Source: Neobacillus niacini (GTDB taxonomy: Bacteria > Bacillota > Bacilli > Bacillales > Cytobacillaceae). Taken from it: a stretch of DNA of 64,000 nt. The notes under the pieces were generated by a model that saw only the letters and a program-made list of their open reading frames with translations, was not told where the DNA came from and ran no database searches. Where the stretch lies: the NCBI RefSeq assembly GCF_030817595.1, contig NZ_JAUSZN010000001.1:4056001-4120000 (forward strand), in the 5' to 3' direction. Below, piece by piece: positions 1 to 8,740 of the stretch; within the stretch, counting starts at the first letter, position 1, and every line of letters begins with the position of its first letter. The translations under genes were made by a program, and so were the position numbers.

Positions 1-562
1 CAGTCTCACGAATAGTAACCAACTGTTTTTTAATTTGGTTTACGTCAGTCATCGTGAACTCGGTAAAGGCTTCTAAACTTGCTACTGATAATAGTCTATC
101 AACCTCTTTTTCACTTAAATGAGCAAGTATTGCCTTCCCCACACCTGTACAATGAACCGGTGCTCTTTTTCCAATATGCGAATAAATAGTAAGAGCTCTT
201 GGACCTTCTACTTTTTCAATGTAAATGACTTCATCTCGCTGTAGGGTAACTAAGTGAACGGTTTCATTTACTTCGTCGGCTAAGTCTCTAATAATTGGTC
301 TGGCAATGTTTCCAATATCAAGATGTTTCCCAACAAAGTTACCTAATGTGAAAAGTTTTATCCCGAGCTTATACTTCAAATCCTCTGGATTCTGTTCAAG
401 ATATCCTCTATGTTCCAATGTCTTAATCATTCCATGAACGGTGCTTTTCGATAATTGGAGCTTATCACTAATCTCTTTAACACTTAGTTCTGGTCCATTG
501 GTCAAAAATAATTCAAGGACATCAGCTGCCCTTTCAATCGATTGAATTAATCGTTCAGACAT
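1..562 (-). CDS. IclR-family transcriptional regulator (C-terminus cut by window edge)
   Basis: Reading the minus strand from 562 gives MSERLIQSIERAADVLELFL and continues open to base 1, so the 3' end lies outside the window. The first 60 residues are a winged helix-turn-helix of the IclR type, with recognition helix around KEISDKLQLSKSTVHGMIKT. After it comes the start of the ligand-binding domain, with the family's typical HLVTLQRDEVIYIEKVEGP stretch and then APVHCTGVGKAILA. ATG codons at 586, 568 and 562 are in frame; 562 is preferred because AGAAGG lies 6 bases upstream of it. IclR proteins are usually small-molecule-responsive repressors or activators of nearby catabolic genes. The target cannot be told because the downstream neighbour is not visible. 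Confidence 0.88.
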   Translation of the reverse strand, partial: MSERLIQSIERAADVLELFLTNGPELSVKEISDKLQLSKSTVHGMIKTLEHRGYLEQNPEDLKYKLGIKLFTLGNFVGKHLDIGNIARPIIRDLADEVNETVHLVTLQRDEVIYIEKVEGPRALTIYSHIGKRAPVHCTGVGKAILAHLSEKEVDRLLSVASLEAFTEFTMTDVNQIKKQLVTIRET

Positions 563-589
563 TACCATCCTTCTCTCATTCGCCATTGT

Positions 590-602
590 CGAACGGCGTT
601 CG
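590..602. promoter_or_regulatory. Inverted repeat, candidate autoregulatory operator of the IclR gene
   Basis: CGAAC-GGC-GTTCG is a perfect inverted repeat with a 3-base spacer. It lies between the predicted transcription start of the IclR-type gene and its start codon, a usual position for an autorepression site. Binding by this protein is inference. Confidence 0.4.
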
Positions 603-624
603 TGAATATTTAATCTATGTATTT

Positions 625-654
625 ATACTACCTCGCCAACTTCTTGTATGTCAA
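625..654 (-). promoter_or_regulatory. SigA-type promoter of the IclR-family gene
   Basis: On the minus strand TTGACA (649-654) is followed after 18 bases by TAGTAT (625-630). The start codon lies about 60 bases downstream. Confidence 0.6.
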
Positions 655-694
655 TAAAATCAGACAAATTATTCTGAATATTTTAATACAAAAT

Positions 695-731
695 AAAAAG
701 AGCTCTTCAATATTAGAATGAGCCCTTTAAA
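695..731 (-). terminator. Possible terminator downstream of the TetR gene
   Basis: AAAGAGCTC and GAGCCCTTT form a 9-bp stem with one mismatch around a 14-base loop, in an A/T-rich context. It lies just beyond the 3' end of the TetR gene. Confidence 0.4.
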
Positions 732-765
732 TTTATAAAATATTAAATTATTTCAAACCTTTATT

Positions 766-1599
766 CTATATATTAAAAAAACTGCCCAGTAAATATGATA
801 TCCATCTGGTTCGGGGATGGTTTCGAATATTTTCTAGTAACCCCTTAATAATAGCCCGGCCAAATGTTGGTTCAATCAGCTGCTGTTTTAACAGTACTAA
901 AGATTCCTTTTCCACTGACTCTTCCATTTCTTCTATTTCTTGATCCAACGTTAAGAGAATCTGTTCTTTTGATAAATCTTCTAATGCCGGCTCTTCAAAC
1001 ACTTCAATCAACCCTTTTGAAATAAAAGGAATGGTGGCGTTTTTAGCAAGCAGATTTGTTTTTTCAACTAATGACGTTGATAACAAATCCAAATCCAATG
1101 GTATGTTATAAAACAAGAATAGCTGAGAATACATACTCATAAAGCCTTTGATACAAAAGACTAAATCATATTTTATGTCTTTTACTTTATCATCTCCATA
1201 CAAACGCTCTACCATCGAAAGAATCGTTTTATCCATTAAACGGTCGTAGTAACGCATTTTTACGATGAAATCCTCATTAAAAGAACCCGACTGTTCCTTG
1301 ATTAGTATTTTTCCAAAATCAGAATGCTTTCGAAACGAGTCGAATATTGCATAATAAAATTTATAAAGAAGATTTTCTTCCTCCTTTGTATTTCTGACTA
1401 GATAGTCAATTTCAGAGGTGAATTGAATCATAAAGTGATCGATTATCTCGATAATTAATTCATCTTTTGACTTAAAAGATAGATAAAAAGCACCTTTGGA
1501 AATGCCGCAGTGTTCTGTAATTTGCTGGACGGATGTTGCTTCAAAACCCTGCTTAGCAAAGAGTTCTATCGCTTTTTCCATAATTAATTGTTTTTTCAT
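766..1599 (-). CDS. yerO: TetR/AcrR-family repressor, YerO-like
   Basis: The protein has about 277 residues from the ATG at 1599, preceded by AGAAGGAACG. A longer reading from 1629 lacks a ribosome binding site. Residues 7-52 are a TetR DNA-binding domain, with the helix-turn-helix at about 22-41 (TSVQQITEHCGISKGAFYLSF region). The remaining 220 residues are the variable helical ligand/dimer domain. B. subtilis yerO, of similar length, lies beside the RND exporter gene swrC (yerP) as here, so it most likely represses the exporter at 1700. The perfect-arm operator in the exporter promoter fits this. The inducer is unknown. Confidence 0.85.
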   Translation of the reverse strand: MKKQLIMEKAIELFAKQGFEATSVQQITEHCGISKGAFYLSFKSKDELIIEIIDHFMIQFTSEIDYLVRNTKEEENLLYKFYYAIFDSFRKHSDFGKILIKEQSGSFNEDFIVKMRYYDRLMDKTILSMVERLYGDDKVKDIKYDLVFCIKGFMSMYSQLFLFYNIPLDLDLLSTSLVEKTNLLAKNATIPFISKGLIEVFEEPALEDLSKEQILLTLDQEIEEMEESVEKESLVLLKQQLIEPTFGRAIIKGLLENIRNHPRTRWISYLLGSFFNI

Positions 1600-1628
1600 C
1601 GTTCCTTCTTCACTCCTAGGTTCAATCA

Positions 1629-1657
1629 TTGACAGATGACCGGTTAGTCAGTATTAT
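1629..1657 (+). promoter_or_regulatory. Promoter of the RND exporter
   Basis: TTGACA (1629-1634), a 17-base spacer, then TATTAT (1652-1657), ahead of the GTG at 1700. A likely repressor site sits inside the spacer. Confidence 0.7.
1637..1650. promoter_or_regulatory. TetR-type operator inside the promoter spacer
   Basis: TGAC-CGGTTA-GTCA is an inverted repeat placed between the -35 and -10 boxes of the exporter promoter and just upstream of the divergent TetR gene. A repressor bound here would block polymerase directly, and could also repress the TetR gene. That YerO binds here is inference from position. Confidence 0.6.
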
Positions 1658-1699
1658 AAGTAAATGGGTTAGATAAGTCAATTAAGGGTAGGTGTAAGT

Positions 1700-4600
1700 G
1701 TGAAAGGTTTAGTCAACTTTGTTCTAGGCAATAAACTAGCAGTATGGTTACTTACAATTATTATAACAGTCTCTGGTATATATTCAGGTACAAGAATGAA
1801 TATGGAAACAATTCCGGATATATCAATTCCTTACTTAATGGTAATGGATGTATATCCTGGGGCAACTCCAGAGCAAGTGATGGAAGACGTATCCAAACCA
1901 TTAGAAAAAGCGATAGAAAACCTCAAGGGTGTAAAATCCGTTTATTCCAATTCAAATGCTAATATGGCAAGTCTTCAAGTGGAATATGAATACGGTGAAG
2001 ATATGGACGAGGCAAATCGTGCCTTAAAATCGGCGTTAGAGGCAGTGAAGCTGCCAGAAAATGCACAAGAGCCTATTATTACAGCAATTAGTATGAACAT
2101 GATGCCTGTTATGTCACTTAGTGTAAGTAGTACAACAGAGGATATCGTTGAATTAACGTCAACCGTTGAGGATATTATCCTTCCAAAAATTGAGAAAATC
2201 GATGGTGTTGCTTCTGCCACCATTACAGGTCAACATATAGAAGAAGTTCAGCTTACGTATAATGATGCAAAAATGGCTGAATATGGTTTAAAAGAAGATA
2301 CTGTTAAACAAATGATACAAGCAAGTGACCTAGCGGTTTCATTAGGCCTTTACGAATTTGAAGAAGGCGAACAAGCTGTAGCAATCGATGGGAAGTTTAT
2401 GACAGCGGATGAATTAAAGGAAATGCTTATACCTGTAACACCATCTGCAAACCAACCTTTACCATTTGTGAAACTTAGTGATATCGCTGATATTGAAGTA
2501 GTCGGTAAAGTTCAATCGATTTCACGTACAAATGGTGAAAATGCCATTGCCATTCAAATTGTTAAAGGCCAAGAAGCAAACACTGTAGATGTAGTAAACA
2601 GTGTGAAGGATTTAGTCAAGGAACAAAAGGAAAAAATTGAGGGCCTAGTCATTGATGTATCACTTGACCAAGGTGCACCAATTGAAAAGTCGGTTTCAAC
2701 GATGGTTGAAAAGGCATTATTCGGTGGTTTAATCGCCGTATTAATTATCCTTTTATTCCTACGTGATTTTAAATCAACCATTATTTCGATCGTATCTATT
2801 CCAGTTTCTATTTTCATGGCATTCCTGCTGCTCAACTGGATGGAGATTACCCTTAATATTATGACGCTCGGTGCCGTTACGGTCGCCATCGGTCGTGTCA
2901 TCGATGACTCGATCGTCGTTGTGGAAAATATTTATCGACGCCTTCATTTAAAGGAAGAAAAATTATCAGGTCGTGCGCTTGTCCGCGAAGCGACAATTGA
3001 AATGTTCAAACCTATCCTATCATCAACATTAGTAACGGTTGCAGTATTTGCGCCTCTTATCTTTGTTGGCGGTATGGTCGGCGAATTATTCACGCCATTC
3101 GCACTTACTATGACATTTGCCCTTGGTGCTTCGTTAGTTGTTGCGATTACCATCGTTCCTGCATTGTCTCACTTCTTATTTAAGAAAAAATTATATGGTG
3201 AGAAAACAGGGAGCAGCCATAAAGAAGTTGGTAAATTGGCGAACTGGTACAAAGGAATCCTTGGATGGACACTTAACCATAAAGTGATTACCTCCGTTAT
3301 CGCTGTTGTGTTATTAGCAGGAAGTTTGGCGTTAACTCCATTAATCGGATTCAGCTTTATGGGCAGTGAAGAAGAAAAGGTTATGTACCTAACATACACT
3401 CCAAAAGCGGGCGAGTTAAAGGATGAAACATTAGCAAACGTTGAAGCTGTAGAAGAAGAAATGCTTAAACGTGATGATATTGACATCGTTCAGATATCTG
3501 TAACAGAAACTGGAGATCCGATGGCTGCGATGATGGGCGGCGGCGGAGATGGTGCGTTAATGTACCTGATTTTTGACCCAGATATGGAAAACTTCCCAGA
3601 AGTCCGTGAAGAAATTGAAGATTATGTGTTTAATATCGGACAGTCAGGCGAATGGAAGTCTCAAAACTTCGCACCTACATCCATGGCTTCAAATGAAGTG
3701 AGCTACACCTTCTACAGCGAAGATTTAGATAAACTAAATGAAGCTGTAAAAATGGTAGAGGACGTTATGAGTAAAAATGACCGCTTGGAAGATGTTTCTT
3801 CAAGCGCTGAGGAAGCATACGTTGAATATACATTCAACGTAGAACAAGATGAATTGCTGCAATATGGGTTAACCACTGGTCAAATCGTCATGATGTTAAA
3901 CCCAACAAAAACTCAAGATGTATTAACAACGGTTGAAAAAGACGGTAACGAATTAGAGGTAATCGTTCAGCAGGAACAAGCTGCACAGCCAAAATCCATT
4001 GACGATATTTTAGCAACACCAGTACCGACAGCACTTGGTACGACAATGCCTCTGTCTGAACTTGTGACAGTTGAAAAAGGTACAACATTGAATACACTTG
4101 CACGTAGCAAAGGTGAATACTATGCAACGGTTTCAGGTACGATCCTTGATAAGGATATTTCAAAAGCAACTGCTGCAGTAGATAAAGAAATTGATAAATT
4201 AGATTTACCGAAAGGTGTTACTATCGGTGTTGCCGGTGTTCAGGCAGATATGACTGAGACATTCACACAGCTTGGTTTGGCTATGCTTGCAGCCATTGCG
4301 ATTGTATACTTTATCCTAGTTGTAACCTTCCGTGAAGGTGTCGCACCGTTTGCCATCCTATTCTCATTACCATTTGCAGTTATTGGTTCATTTGTTGGTT
4401 TATTAATCGCAGGCGAAACCATTTCTGTATCTGTTATGATGGGACTATTGATGTTAATTGGTATCGTTGTTACGAATGCAATTGTATTAGTTGACCGGAT
4501 TATCCATATGGAACGTGATGGTATGACAATGCGTGAAGCAGTACTAGAAGCAGGTGCAACACGTTTACGTCCAATCCTAATGACAGCTATTGCAACGATC

Positions 4601-4783
4601 GGTGCGTTAATCCCATTAGCAATTGGTCAAGGCGGCGGCGGTTTAATTTCTAAAGGTCTTGGTATTACCGTAATCGGTGGTTTAACAAGTTCAACATTAT
4701 TAACACTCATTGTTGTTCCAATCGTTTATGAAGTATTATCTAAGATGTTTAAGAAAAATCGTAAAGATATGATTGAAGACTAA
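1700..4783 (+). CDS. swrC: RND-family efflux transporter, SwrC (YerP)/AcrB type
   Basis: The 1027-residue inner-membrane proton-driven exporter has the full RND plan: TM1 at residues 10-30, a large extracytoplasmic loop, six TM segments around 335-500, a second extracytoplasmic loop, and six TM segments from about 855 to 1015. The proton-relay pair D402-D403 is present in VIDDSIVVVE. A glycine-rich MMGGGGDG stretch lies in the second loop. In B. subtilis SwrC supports surfactin self-resistance and swarming; the substrate here is not shown by the sequence. Start is GTG with AGGTG upstream. No membrane-fusion or outer-membrane partner gene is present, as expected in a Gram-positive. It is controlled by the divergent TetR gene. 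Confidence 0.92.
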   Translation: MKGLVNFVLGNKLAVWLLTIIITVSGIYSGTRMNMETIPDISIPYLMVMDVYPGATPEQVMEDVSKPLEKAIENLKGVKSVYSNSNANMASLQVEYEYGEDMDEANRALKSALEAVKLPENAQEPIITAISMNMMPVMSLSVSSTTEDIVELTSTVEDIILPKIEKIDGVASATITGQHIEEVQLTYNDAKMAEYGLKEDTVKQMIQASDLAVSLGLYEFEEGEQAVAIDGKFMTADELKEMLIPVTPSANQPLPFVKLSDIADIEVVGKVQSISRTNGENAIAIQIVKGQEANTVDVVNSVKDLVKEQKEKIEGLVIDVSLDQGAPIEKSVSTMVEKALFGGLIAVLIILLFLRDFKSTIISIVSIPVSIFMAFLLLNWMEITLNIMTLGAVTVAIGRVIDDSIVVVENIYRRLHLKEEKLSGRALVREATIEMFKPILSSTLVTVAVFAPLIFVGGMVGELFTPFALTMTFALGASLVVAITIVPALSHFLFKKKLYGEKTGSSHKEVGKLANWYKGILGWTLNHKVITSVIAVVLLAGSLALTPLIGFSFMGSEEEKVMYLTYTPKAGELKDETLANVEAVEEEMLKRDDIDIVQISVTETGDPMAAMMGGGGDGALMYLIFDPDMENFPEVREEIEDYVFNIGQSGEWKSQNFAPTSMASNEVSYTFYSEDLDKLNEAVKMVEDVMSKNDRLEDVSSSAEEAYVEYTFNVEQDELLQYGLTTGQIVMMLNPTKTQDVLTTVEKDGNELEVIVQQEQAAQPKSIDDILATPVPTALGTTMPLSELVTVEKGTTLNTLARSKGEYYATVSGTILDKDISKATAAVDKEIDKLDLPKGVTIGVAGVQADMTETFTQLGLAMLAAIAIVYFILVVTFREGVAPFAILFSLPFAVIGSFVGLLIAGETISVSVMMGLLMLIGIVVTNAIVLVDRIIHMERDGMTMREAVLEAGATRLRPILMTAIATIGALIPLAIGQGGGGLISKGLGITVIGGLTSSTLLTLIVVPIVYEVLSKMFKKNRKDMIED

Positions 4784-4790
4784 TCTAAAA

Positions 4791-4826
4791 AACCTGAAAG
4801 TGACAAGTCACTTTCAGGTTTTTTAT
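4791..4826 (+). terminator. Rho-independent terminator of swrC
   Basis: A perfect 14-bp stem (AACCTGAAAGTGAC with its complement) around a 2-base loop, followed by a T run, 8 bases after the stop codon. Confidence 0.93.
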
Positions 4827-4882
4827 TTTGGTGAAGTTGTCCACCGGCTCAAAATAAACAATTGCAATCCCAAACGTTTTTA

Positions 4883-6079
4883 TTAATTCCAGACAAACAA
4901 TCCAACAATCATCGCACTTAACAATGAAACAGCAATCCCGCTGATAAGAAGCTTCCATACGTTCTTACCAATAATTGCAGATTTCCCCTCTCCTAGAACT
5001 GAATTAAACGTACCATAAATCATTCCCACCGTACTAAAATTCGCAAATGATGTTAAAAATACCGTTGCAACCGCTACTGTATGCGGCGCCAGTGCATCCA
5101 ACTGATTTTTAAGGTCCATCATGGCAACAAATTCATTCGTTGCTAATTTTATTCCCATTAACTGAGCTACATAAAGGGCATCCTTTACTGGCAATCCAAG
5201 TAAAAAAGCAAATGGACTAAAGATATACGAGAAGATCTTCTGGATCGTTAGTCCATCGATTATAACACCTAATATTCCATTAAGTGCAGCTGTTAACGCT
5301 ACGTATCCAATAACCATAGCTAAAATCACGATTACCATATTCATACCGACTAACATACTGTTTGAAATCGTAGAGAAAAAGTCCTTTTTCTCTGATTTTG
5401 GCGGTTCATAAATGATATCTTCCTCTTTCGGCACGGTGATCGGATTTAAAATACTGACAACGATGAGAGCATTTAAACAGTTCAATGGAATGGCACTAAA
5501 AACGTATGTAGCTGGAACCATTGATAAATACGCACCGATAATCGAGCCACTGATACTGCTCATACTCATAATTCCAAAGGTAAGTAACCGATAATCCTTT
5601 AAAACCGACAGTTGATTACGAATGACAGCTAATGCTTCTGTGTTTCCTAAGAACATCATTTGAATGGAGAAAAAGCTTTCTAACTTGGGCATCTTTGAAA
5701 CCTTAGAAATAAGCCAACCCACTTTATCAATAATCCAAGTTAAAATACCAAAATAAGATAAAATATCAAAAAACGTCACGATAAAGATAATCGGCAATAG
5801 AGCACTGAAGAAAAAGTCTATTGTCTCATTTGCCATGGCACTTGGAAACACAAACGCAATCCCTTCACTTGCACAAGCAATTAGCCAAGTAAAGAAGGCA
5901 GCAATTTGATTAATCAGCCAGCTGCCAATATCTGTCCCCAACATAAACCAGGTTATAAGCAATTCAACCACAACAAGCGAGACAATCGCTTTCCATTTAA
6001 CTTCTTTCTTGTGTGGAGAACATAAAAATACGACTCCCATCACAACAAAAAATCCAATAAGATTAATTAAAAAATACAT
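4883..6079 (-). CDS. Concentrative nucleoside transporter (NupC/CNT family)
   Basis: A 398-residue polytopic membrane protein of normal CNT length. N-terminal helices are followed by the family's N-terminal TM region (FVVMGVVFLCSP), a gate/core region with the SIQMMFLGNTEALAVIRNQL motif, and a C-terminal core containing LMGIKLATNEFVAM and SFANFSTVGMIYG. CNT proteins import nucleosides with H+ or Na+. B. subtilis has several (NupC, NupG, YutK), and the sequence does not say which this corresponds to. The ATG at 6079 has AGGAG at good distance. It lies downstream of, and in the same direction as, the quinone oxidoreductase gene with a 100-base gap, so co-transcription is possible. Confidence 0.88.
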   Translation of the reverse strand: MYFLINLIGFFVVMGVVFLCSPHKKEVKWKAIVSLVVVELLITWFMLGTDIGSWLINQIAAFFTWLIACASEGIAFVFPSAMANETIDFFFSALLPIIFIVTFFDILSYFGILTWIIDKVGWLISKVSKMPKLESFFSIQMMFLGNTEALAVIRNQLSVLKDYRLLTFGIMSMSSISGSIIGAYLSMVPATYVFSAIPLNCLNALIVVSILNPITVPKEEDIIYEPPKSEKKDFFSTISNSMLVGMNMVIVILAMVIGYVALTAALNGILGVIIDGLTIQKIFSYIFSPFAFLLGLPVKDALYVAQLMGIKLATNEFVAMMDLKNQLDALAPHTVAVATVFLTSFANFSTVGMIYGTFNSVLGEGKSAIIGKNVWKLLISGIAVSLLSAMIVGLFVWN

Positions 6080-6178
6080 GAAAGCAACTCCTAGATGTTA
6101 ATTCAATATCAAAAAGCCCTTCCTCTCATTATTCCCAACAAAAGGGTAAAGAATGAAAAGAAAAGCTTCGGCAAAATT

Positions 6179-7144
6179 TTAAGGTTTTAATAAAATTTTC
6201 CCTGTACTTTTTCGACTTTCTAGTAATATATGTGCTTTTGCGCCATCTTTTAAAGAAAAAATAGTTGGTTCTTGAACGTTAATTTTTCCTTCCAAGATCC
6301 AATCAAATAATTGATTTGAACGTGCCTTTCTTTCTTCTAACGAAGTAAGAACATTCCACAAATCCCCGCCAGTTAATGTTTTCGAAGTATCCATAAGCAT
6401 CCGTGGATCGACTGGAGCAGGGTCACCACCAGCCATTCCATAAAAAACAACAGTACCTCCAACTTTAGCAGCCTCAAAGCTTTCCAGAAGAGTAGAACCT
6501 ACAGAATCATAAACAACATCCACACCATAACCATTTGTTACCTTCTTTACTTCCTCAATCCAGTTATCATTGTATAAAAACACATGATCCGCTCCTGCTG
6601 AATATGCAGCTTTTGACTTCGCTATTGAAGAGGTTAGGCCAATTACTTGTCCGCCTATTAATTTTGCAATTTGAATAAGAATTTGGCCGACTCCGCCTGC
6701 TGCAGCATGGATGAGGATCAATTTCCCTTCTGTAACTTCATAACTGTCCCTTGTTAAGTAGTGGGCTGTTAAACCTTGTAGTAAAACCGCCGACGCAGTT
6801 TCAAAGGATATCTCATCTGGTAATGGAATGGCCTTTTCTAAAGGAACTGAGACTAACTCAGCATTTGCAAACGGCACATCTGCAAAGGCAATTCGATCTC
6901 CAACTTTTATAGTCGTAATACCAACACCGACTTCTTCCACAATTCCTGAACCCTCATAACCCAATATATAAGGGGGTTGACCAGCTAGATGATAATTCCC
7001 TTTCCGACGGTATATATCTGCAAAATTTAATCCAACAGCCTTCATTTTTACCAAGATTTCATTTTTACTAATGATTGGATCAGGGATATCTATATATTGT
7101 AATACCTCGGGTCCACCGAAACTTTCAAAGATAAGTGCTTTCAT
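6179..7144 (-). CDS. Zinc-free quinone oxidoreductase (QOR/YogA-like, MDR superfamily)
   Basis: The 321-residue soluble NADPH-dependent oxidoreductase belongs to the medium-chain dehydrogenase/reductase superfamily. The catalytic GroES-like domain (1-120) contains the QOR signature region GLNFADIYRRKG and lacks the structural zinc cysteine cluster. The Rossmann domain has AAAGGVGQ at 147-154. Such enzymes reduce quinones or reactive enones. The ATG at 7144 is chosen because GAGGAG lies 7 bases upstream; the frame is open a little further but without a ribosome binding site. Upstream lies a 440-base gap with two copies of the palindrome/TTGTCG element. Confidence 0.88.
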   Translation of the reverse strand: MKALIFESFGGPEVLQYIDIPDPIISKNEILVKMKAVGLNFADIYRRKGNYHLAGQPPYILGYEGSGIVEEVGVGITTIKVGDRIAFADVPFANAELVSVPLEKAIPLPDEISFETASAVLLQGLTAHYLTRDSYEVTEGKLILIHAAAGGVGQILIQIAKLIGGQVIGLTSSIAKSKAAYSAGADHVFLYNDNWIEEVKKVTNGYGVDVVYDSVGSTLLESFEAAKVGGTVVFYGMAGGDPAPVDPRMLMDTSKTLTGGDLWNVLTSLEERKARSNQLFDWILEGKINVQEPTIFSLKDGAKAHILLESRKSTGKILLKP

Positions 7145-7258
7145 TCTTCTGCTCCTCGCATTCAAAAATATATTTCACATTGTATAGTTTTTTAGGAAGA
7201 GATACAAAAAACCCGCTTTTAAAATGGGCGAGAAGACAACTACTGACAATATTTATCA

Positions 7259-7507
7259 TAATCAAACGTTTGATTAAATTGGGACAAGCCCTTTAAATAA
7301 ATGAACTTTGAGTTATTTTCGGGGAAATTTTTGTCGTGGAAAAGGCTTGGTTTTCGCTAAAAACCTCCAGAGGCAGTCAAAAAAATAAGGTAATGCAAAC
7401 CATAACGATTTTTGACAAATTATTATGTTAATCAAACGTTTGATTAGCAGGGGCCAAAGCCCTTTCAAAATAGGCTTTAACCCCTAAAACAGGTAAAATC
7501 AATGTCG
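7259..7507 (+). repeat. Dispersed palindrome/TTGTCG element, locus A (two units)
   Basis: Unit A1: palindrome TAATCAAACGTTTGATTA at 7259-7276 and TTGTCG at 7331. Unit A2: the same palindrome at 7429-7446 and ATGTCG at 7502. Palindrome-centre-to-TTGTCG distances are 63.5 and 64.5 bases. The sequence between is AT-rich and differs, apart from a shared GCCCTTT about 15 bases after each palindrome. The bases after A1's TTGTCG (GTGGAAAAGGCTTGG) closely match those after the unit at 28 kb. This fills most of the qor-mrpG gap; no gene was seen there. Confidence 0.75.
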
Positions 7508-7551
7508 GATTTTACGGCAAATTCACTTTCTAGTTTTCTACTATAAGTTTA

Positions 7552-7582
7552 AGAAAAGCGCTAACCTATTTAGCGCTTTTCT
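7552..7582 (-). terminator. Rho-independent terminator of the mrp operon
   Basis: AGAAAAGCGCTA pairs with TAGCGCTTTTCT around a 6-7-base loop, 8 bases beyond the mrpG stop, with Ts following on the minus strand. Confidence 0.85.
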
Positions 7583-7589
7583 CAAATTG

Positions 7590-7952
7590 TTACAGCTGTT
7601 CTTTATTCTCTTTTGCTACACCAATTACATCCCTCAAGTCATCCTGCACGCTTTCCTTCGCAAGAGCGACATTTGAGCGATATGCTGCTCGGACAATAAC
7701 ATGTCCAGCTACAGGTGCAGTGAGGAATACAAAGAATATACCCAGAAATAAACGAATACTAAAATATCCTTCTAACACAAAAAAGAAAAAGGTTCCTACA
7801 AGCGTAAAAAGAACGCCAATCGTTGAACCTTTTGAAAGTGCATGCGCGCGGGTATAAATATCAGGGAGACGGATTAATCCAACTGCACTTAAAAAGCTAA
7901 AGATGGTACCAATTAATATTAATAAAACCGCAATGTGTTCACTCGGAATCAT
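7590..7952 (-). CDS. mrpG: Na+/H+ antiporter subunit G
   Basis: A small membrane subunit of the Mrp complex, about 120 residues with three TM helices (SEHIAVLLILIGTIFSFLSAVGLIRLPD, then two more ending in FLTAPVAGHVIVRAAY). The conserved VGLIRLPDIYTRAHALSKGSTIG stretch matches MnhG/MrpG proteins. The ATG at 7952 overlaps the end of mrpF by 14 bases. An in-frame GTG at 7970 is possible, but its only purine-rich motif abuts the start codon. Last gene of a complete seven-gene operon. Confidence 0.93.
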   Translation of the reverse strand: MIPSEHIAVLLILIGTIFSFLSAVGLIRLPDIYTRAHALSKGSTIGVLFTLVGTFFFFVLEGYFSIRLFLGIFFVFLTAPVAGHVIVRAAYRSNVALAKESVQDDLRDVIGVAKENKEQL

Positions 7953-8223
7953 TACGCTCAATGACCACACCTCTTTCTATATATCTCGCAAAGGCTATTG
8001 TCCCGATAAAGGAAAGGATCCCAATTAATAAAATGACTTCAAAAAAAGCGGTACTTCTTATAAAAACAGAAAAAATAGCTACTCCAGAAATGATATTAAT
8101 TCCTAATGCATCCAGCGCCTGAATTCTATCTGGCGCAGTCGGCCCCTTTACCAATCGAAATATGGTTGCAAAAATAGCAAAACTAAGAAATACTAATGAA
8201 CAAATTAAAATTCCCTGAATCAT
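7939..8223 (-). CDS. mrpF: Na+/H+ antiporter subunit F
   Basis: A 94-residue membrane subunit with three predicted TM helices. It contains the family segment VKGPTAPDRIQALDALGINI followed by a helix and FARYIERG. It overlaps mrpE by 4 bases and mrpG by 14, implying translational coupling. MrpF is required for assembly and activity of the Mrp complex. Confidence 0.93.
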   Translation of the reverse strand: MIQGILICSLVFLSFAIFATIFRLVKGPTAPDRIQALDALGINIISGVAIFSVFIRSTAFFEVILLIGILSFIGTIAFARYIERGVVIERNDSE

Positions 8224-8699
8224 GCTCGTGTCACCTTCTTAATAGCCTTTTCAAACTTAGCATTGGATTGGAGTACTGCATTGCTTGATTCTGGGATATC
8301 CATTGCATGGATATAAAACTTCTTACTATCAGAAGAAACTTCTACTACAACAGACCCTGGAGTCAAGGTTAGCAGTAGTGCTAGTAACGTAACCTCCAGA
8401 TCCCCTTCTAACTCGGTTTCCAAAGTAAAGATTCCTGGGGTTATATTGATTGTTGGCCGAAGAATTTGTCGAATTACTAATATACTAGATGTAAACAACT
8501 CATAAATAAACACGAAAAAAAGTTGAACGATTGCAAGTAATGTGACCAAATAGAATTTAGTTGGAAGATATCTGCGTAATATATATAGCACCAATAAACC
8601 AAATAGGTAACCACTAAAGAATGTCAATACACTCCAATCATCCTGAAGAAACATCCAGATTACGCCAATTAATAAATTAACTAATACTTGCATGGGCAT
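8220..8699 (-). CDS. mrpE: Na+/H+ antiporter subunit E
   Basis: A 159-residue membrane subunit, the normal MrpE length (158 in B. subtilis). It has N-terminal TM helices and a cytoplasmic C-terminal domain with LTLTPGSVVVEVSSD, typical of MrpE. The start at 8699 (MPMQVLVNLL) is chosen because AAAGGGG lies 8 bases upstream; the longer frame starts with a GTG overlapping that site. Confidence 0.93.
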   Translation of the reverse strand: MPMQVLVNLLIGVIWMFLQDDWSVLTFFSGYLFGLLVLYILRRYLPTKFYLVTLLAIVQLFFVFIYELFTSSILVIRQILRPTINITPGIFTLETELEGDLEVTLLALLLTLTPGSVVVEVSSDSKKFYIHAMDIPESSNAVLQSNAKFEKAIKKVTRA

Positions 8700-8740
8700 T
8701 GGTACCACCCCTTTCCATCTATCAAGATGACCAATTTGAT

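Noticed and set aside
4866..4885. Another AAACGTTT palindrome at the nupC-type gene 3' end
   Set aside because: Flanks do not match the palindrome and no TTGTCG lies at 64 bases.
7259..7446. AAACGTTT palindromes as ordinary TetR operators of neighbouring genes
   Set aside because: Same palindromes occur between convergent genes and always with TTGTCG at one distance, which operators do not need.
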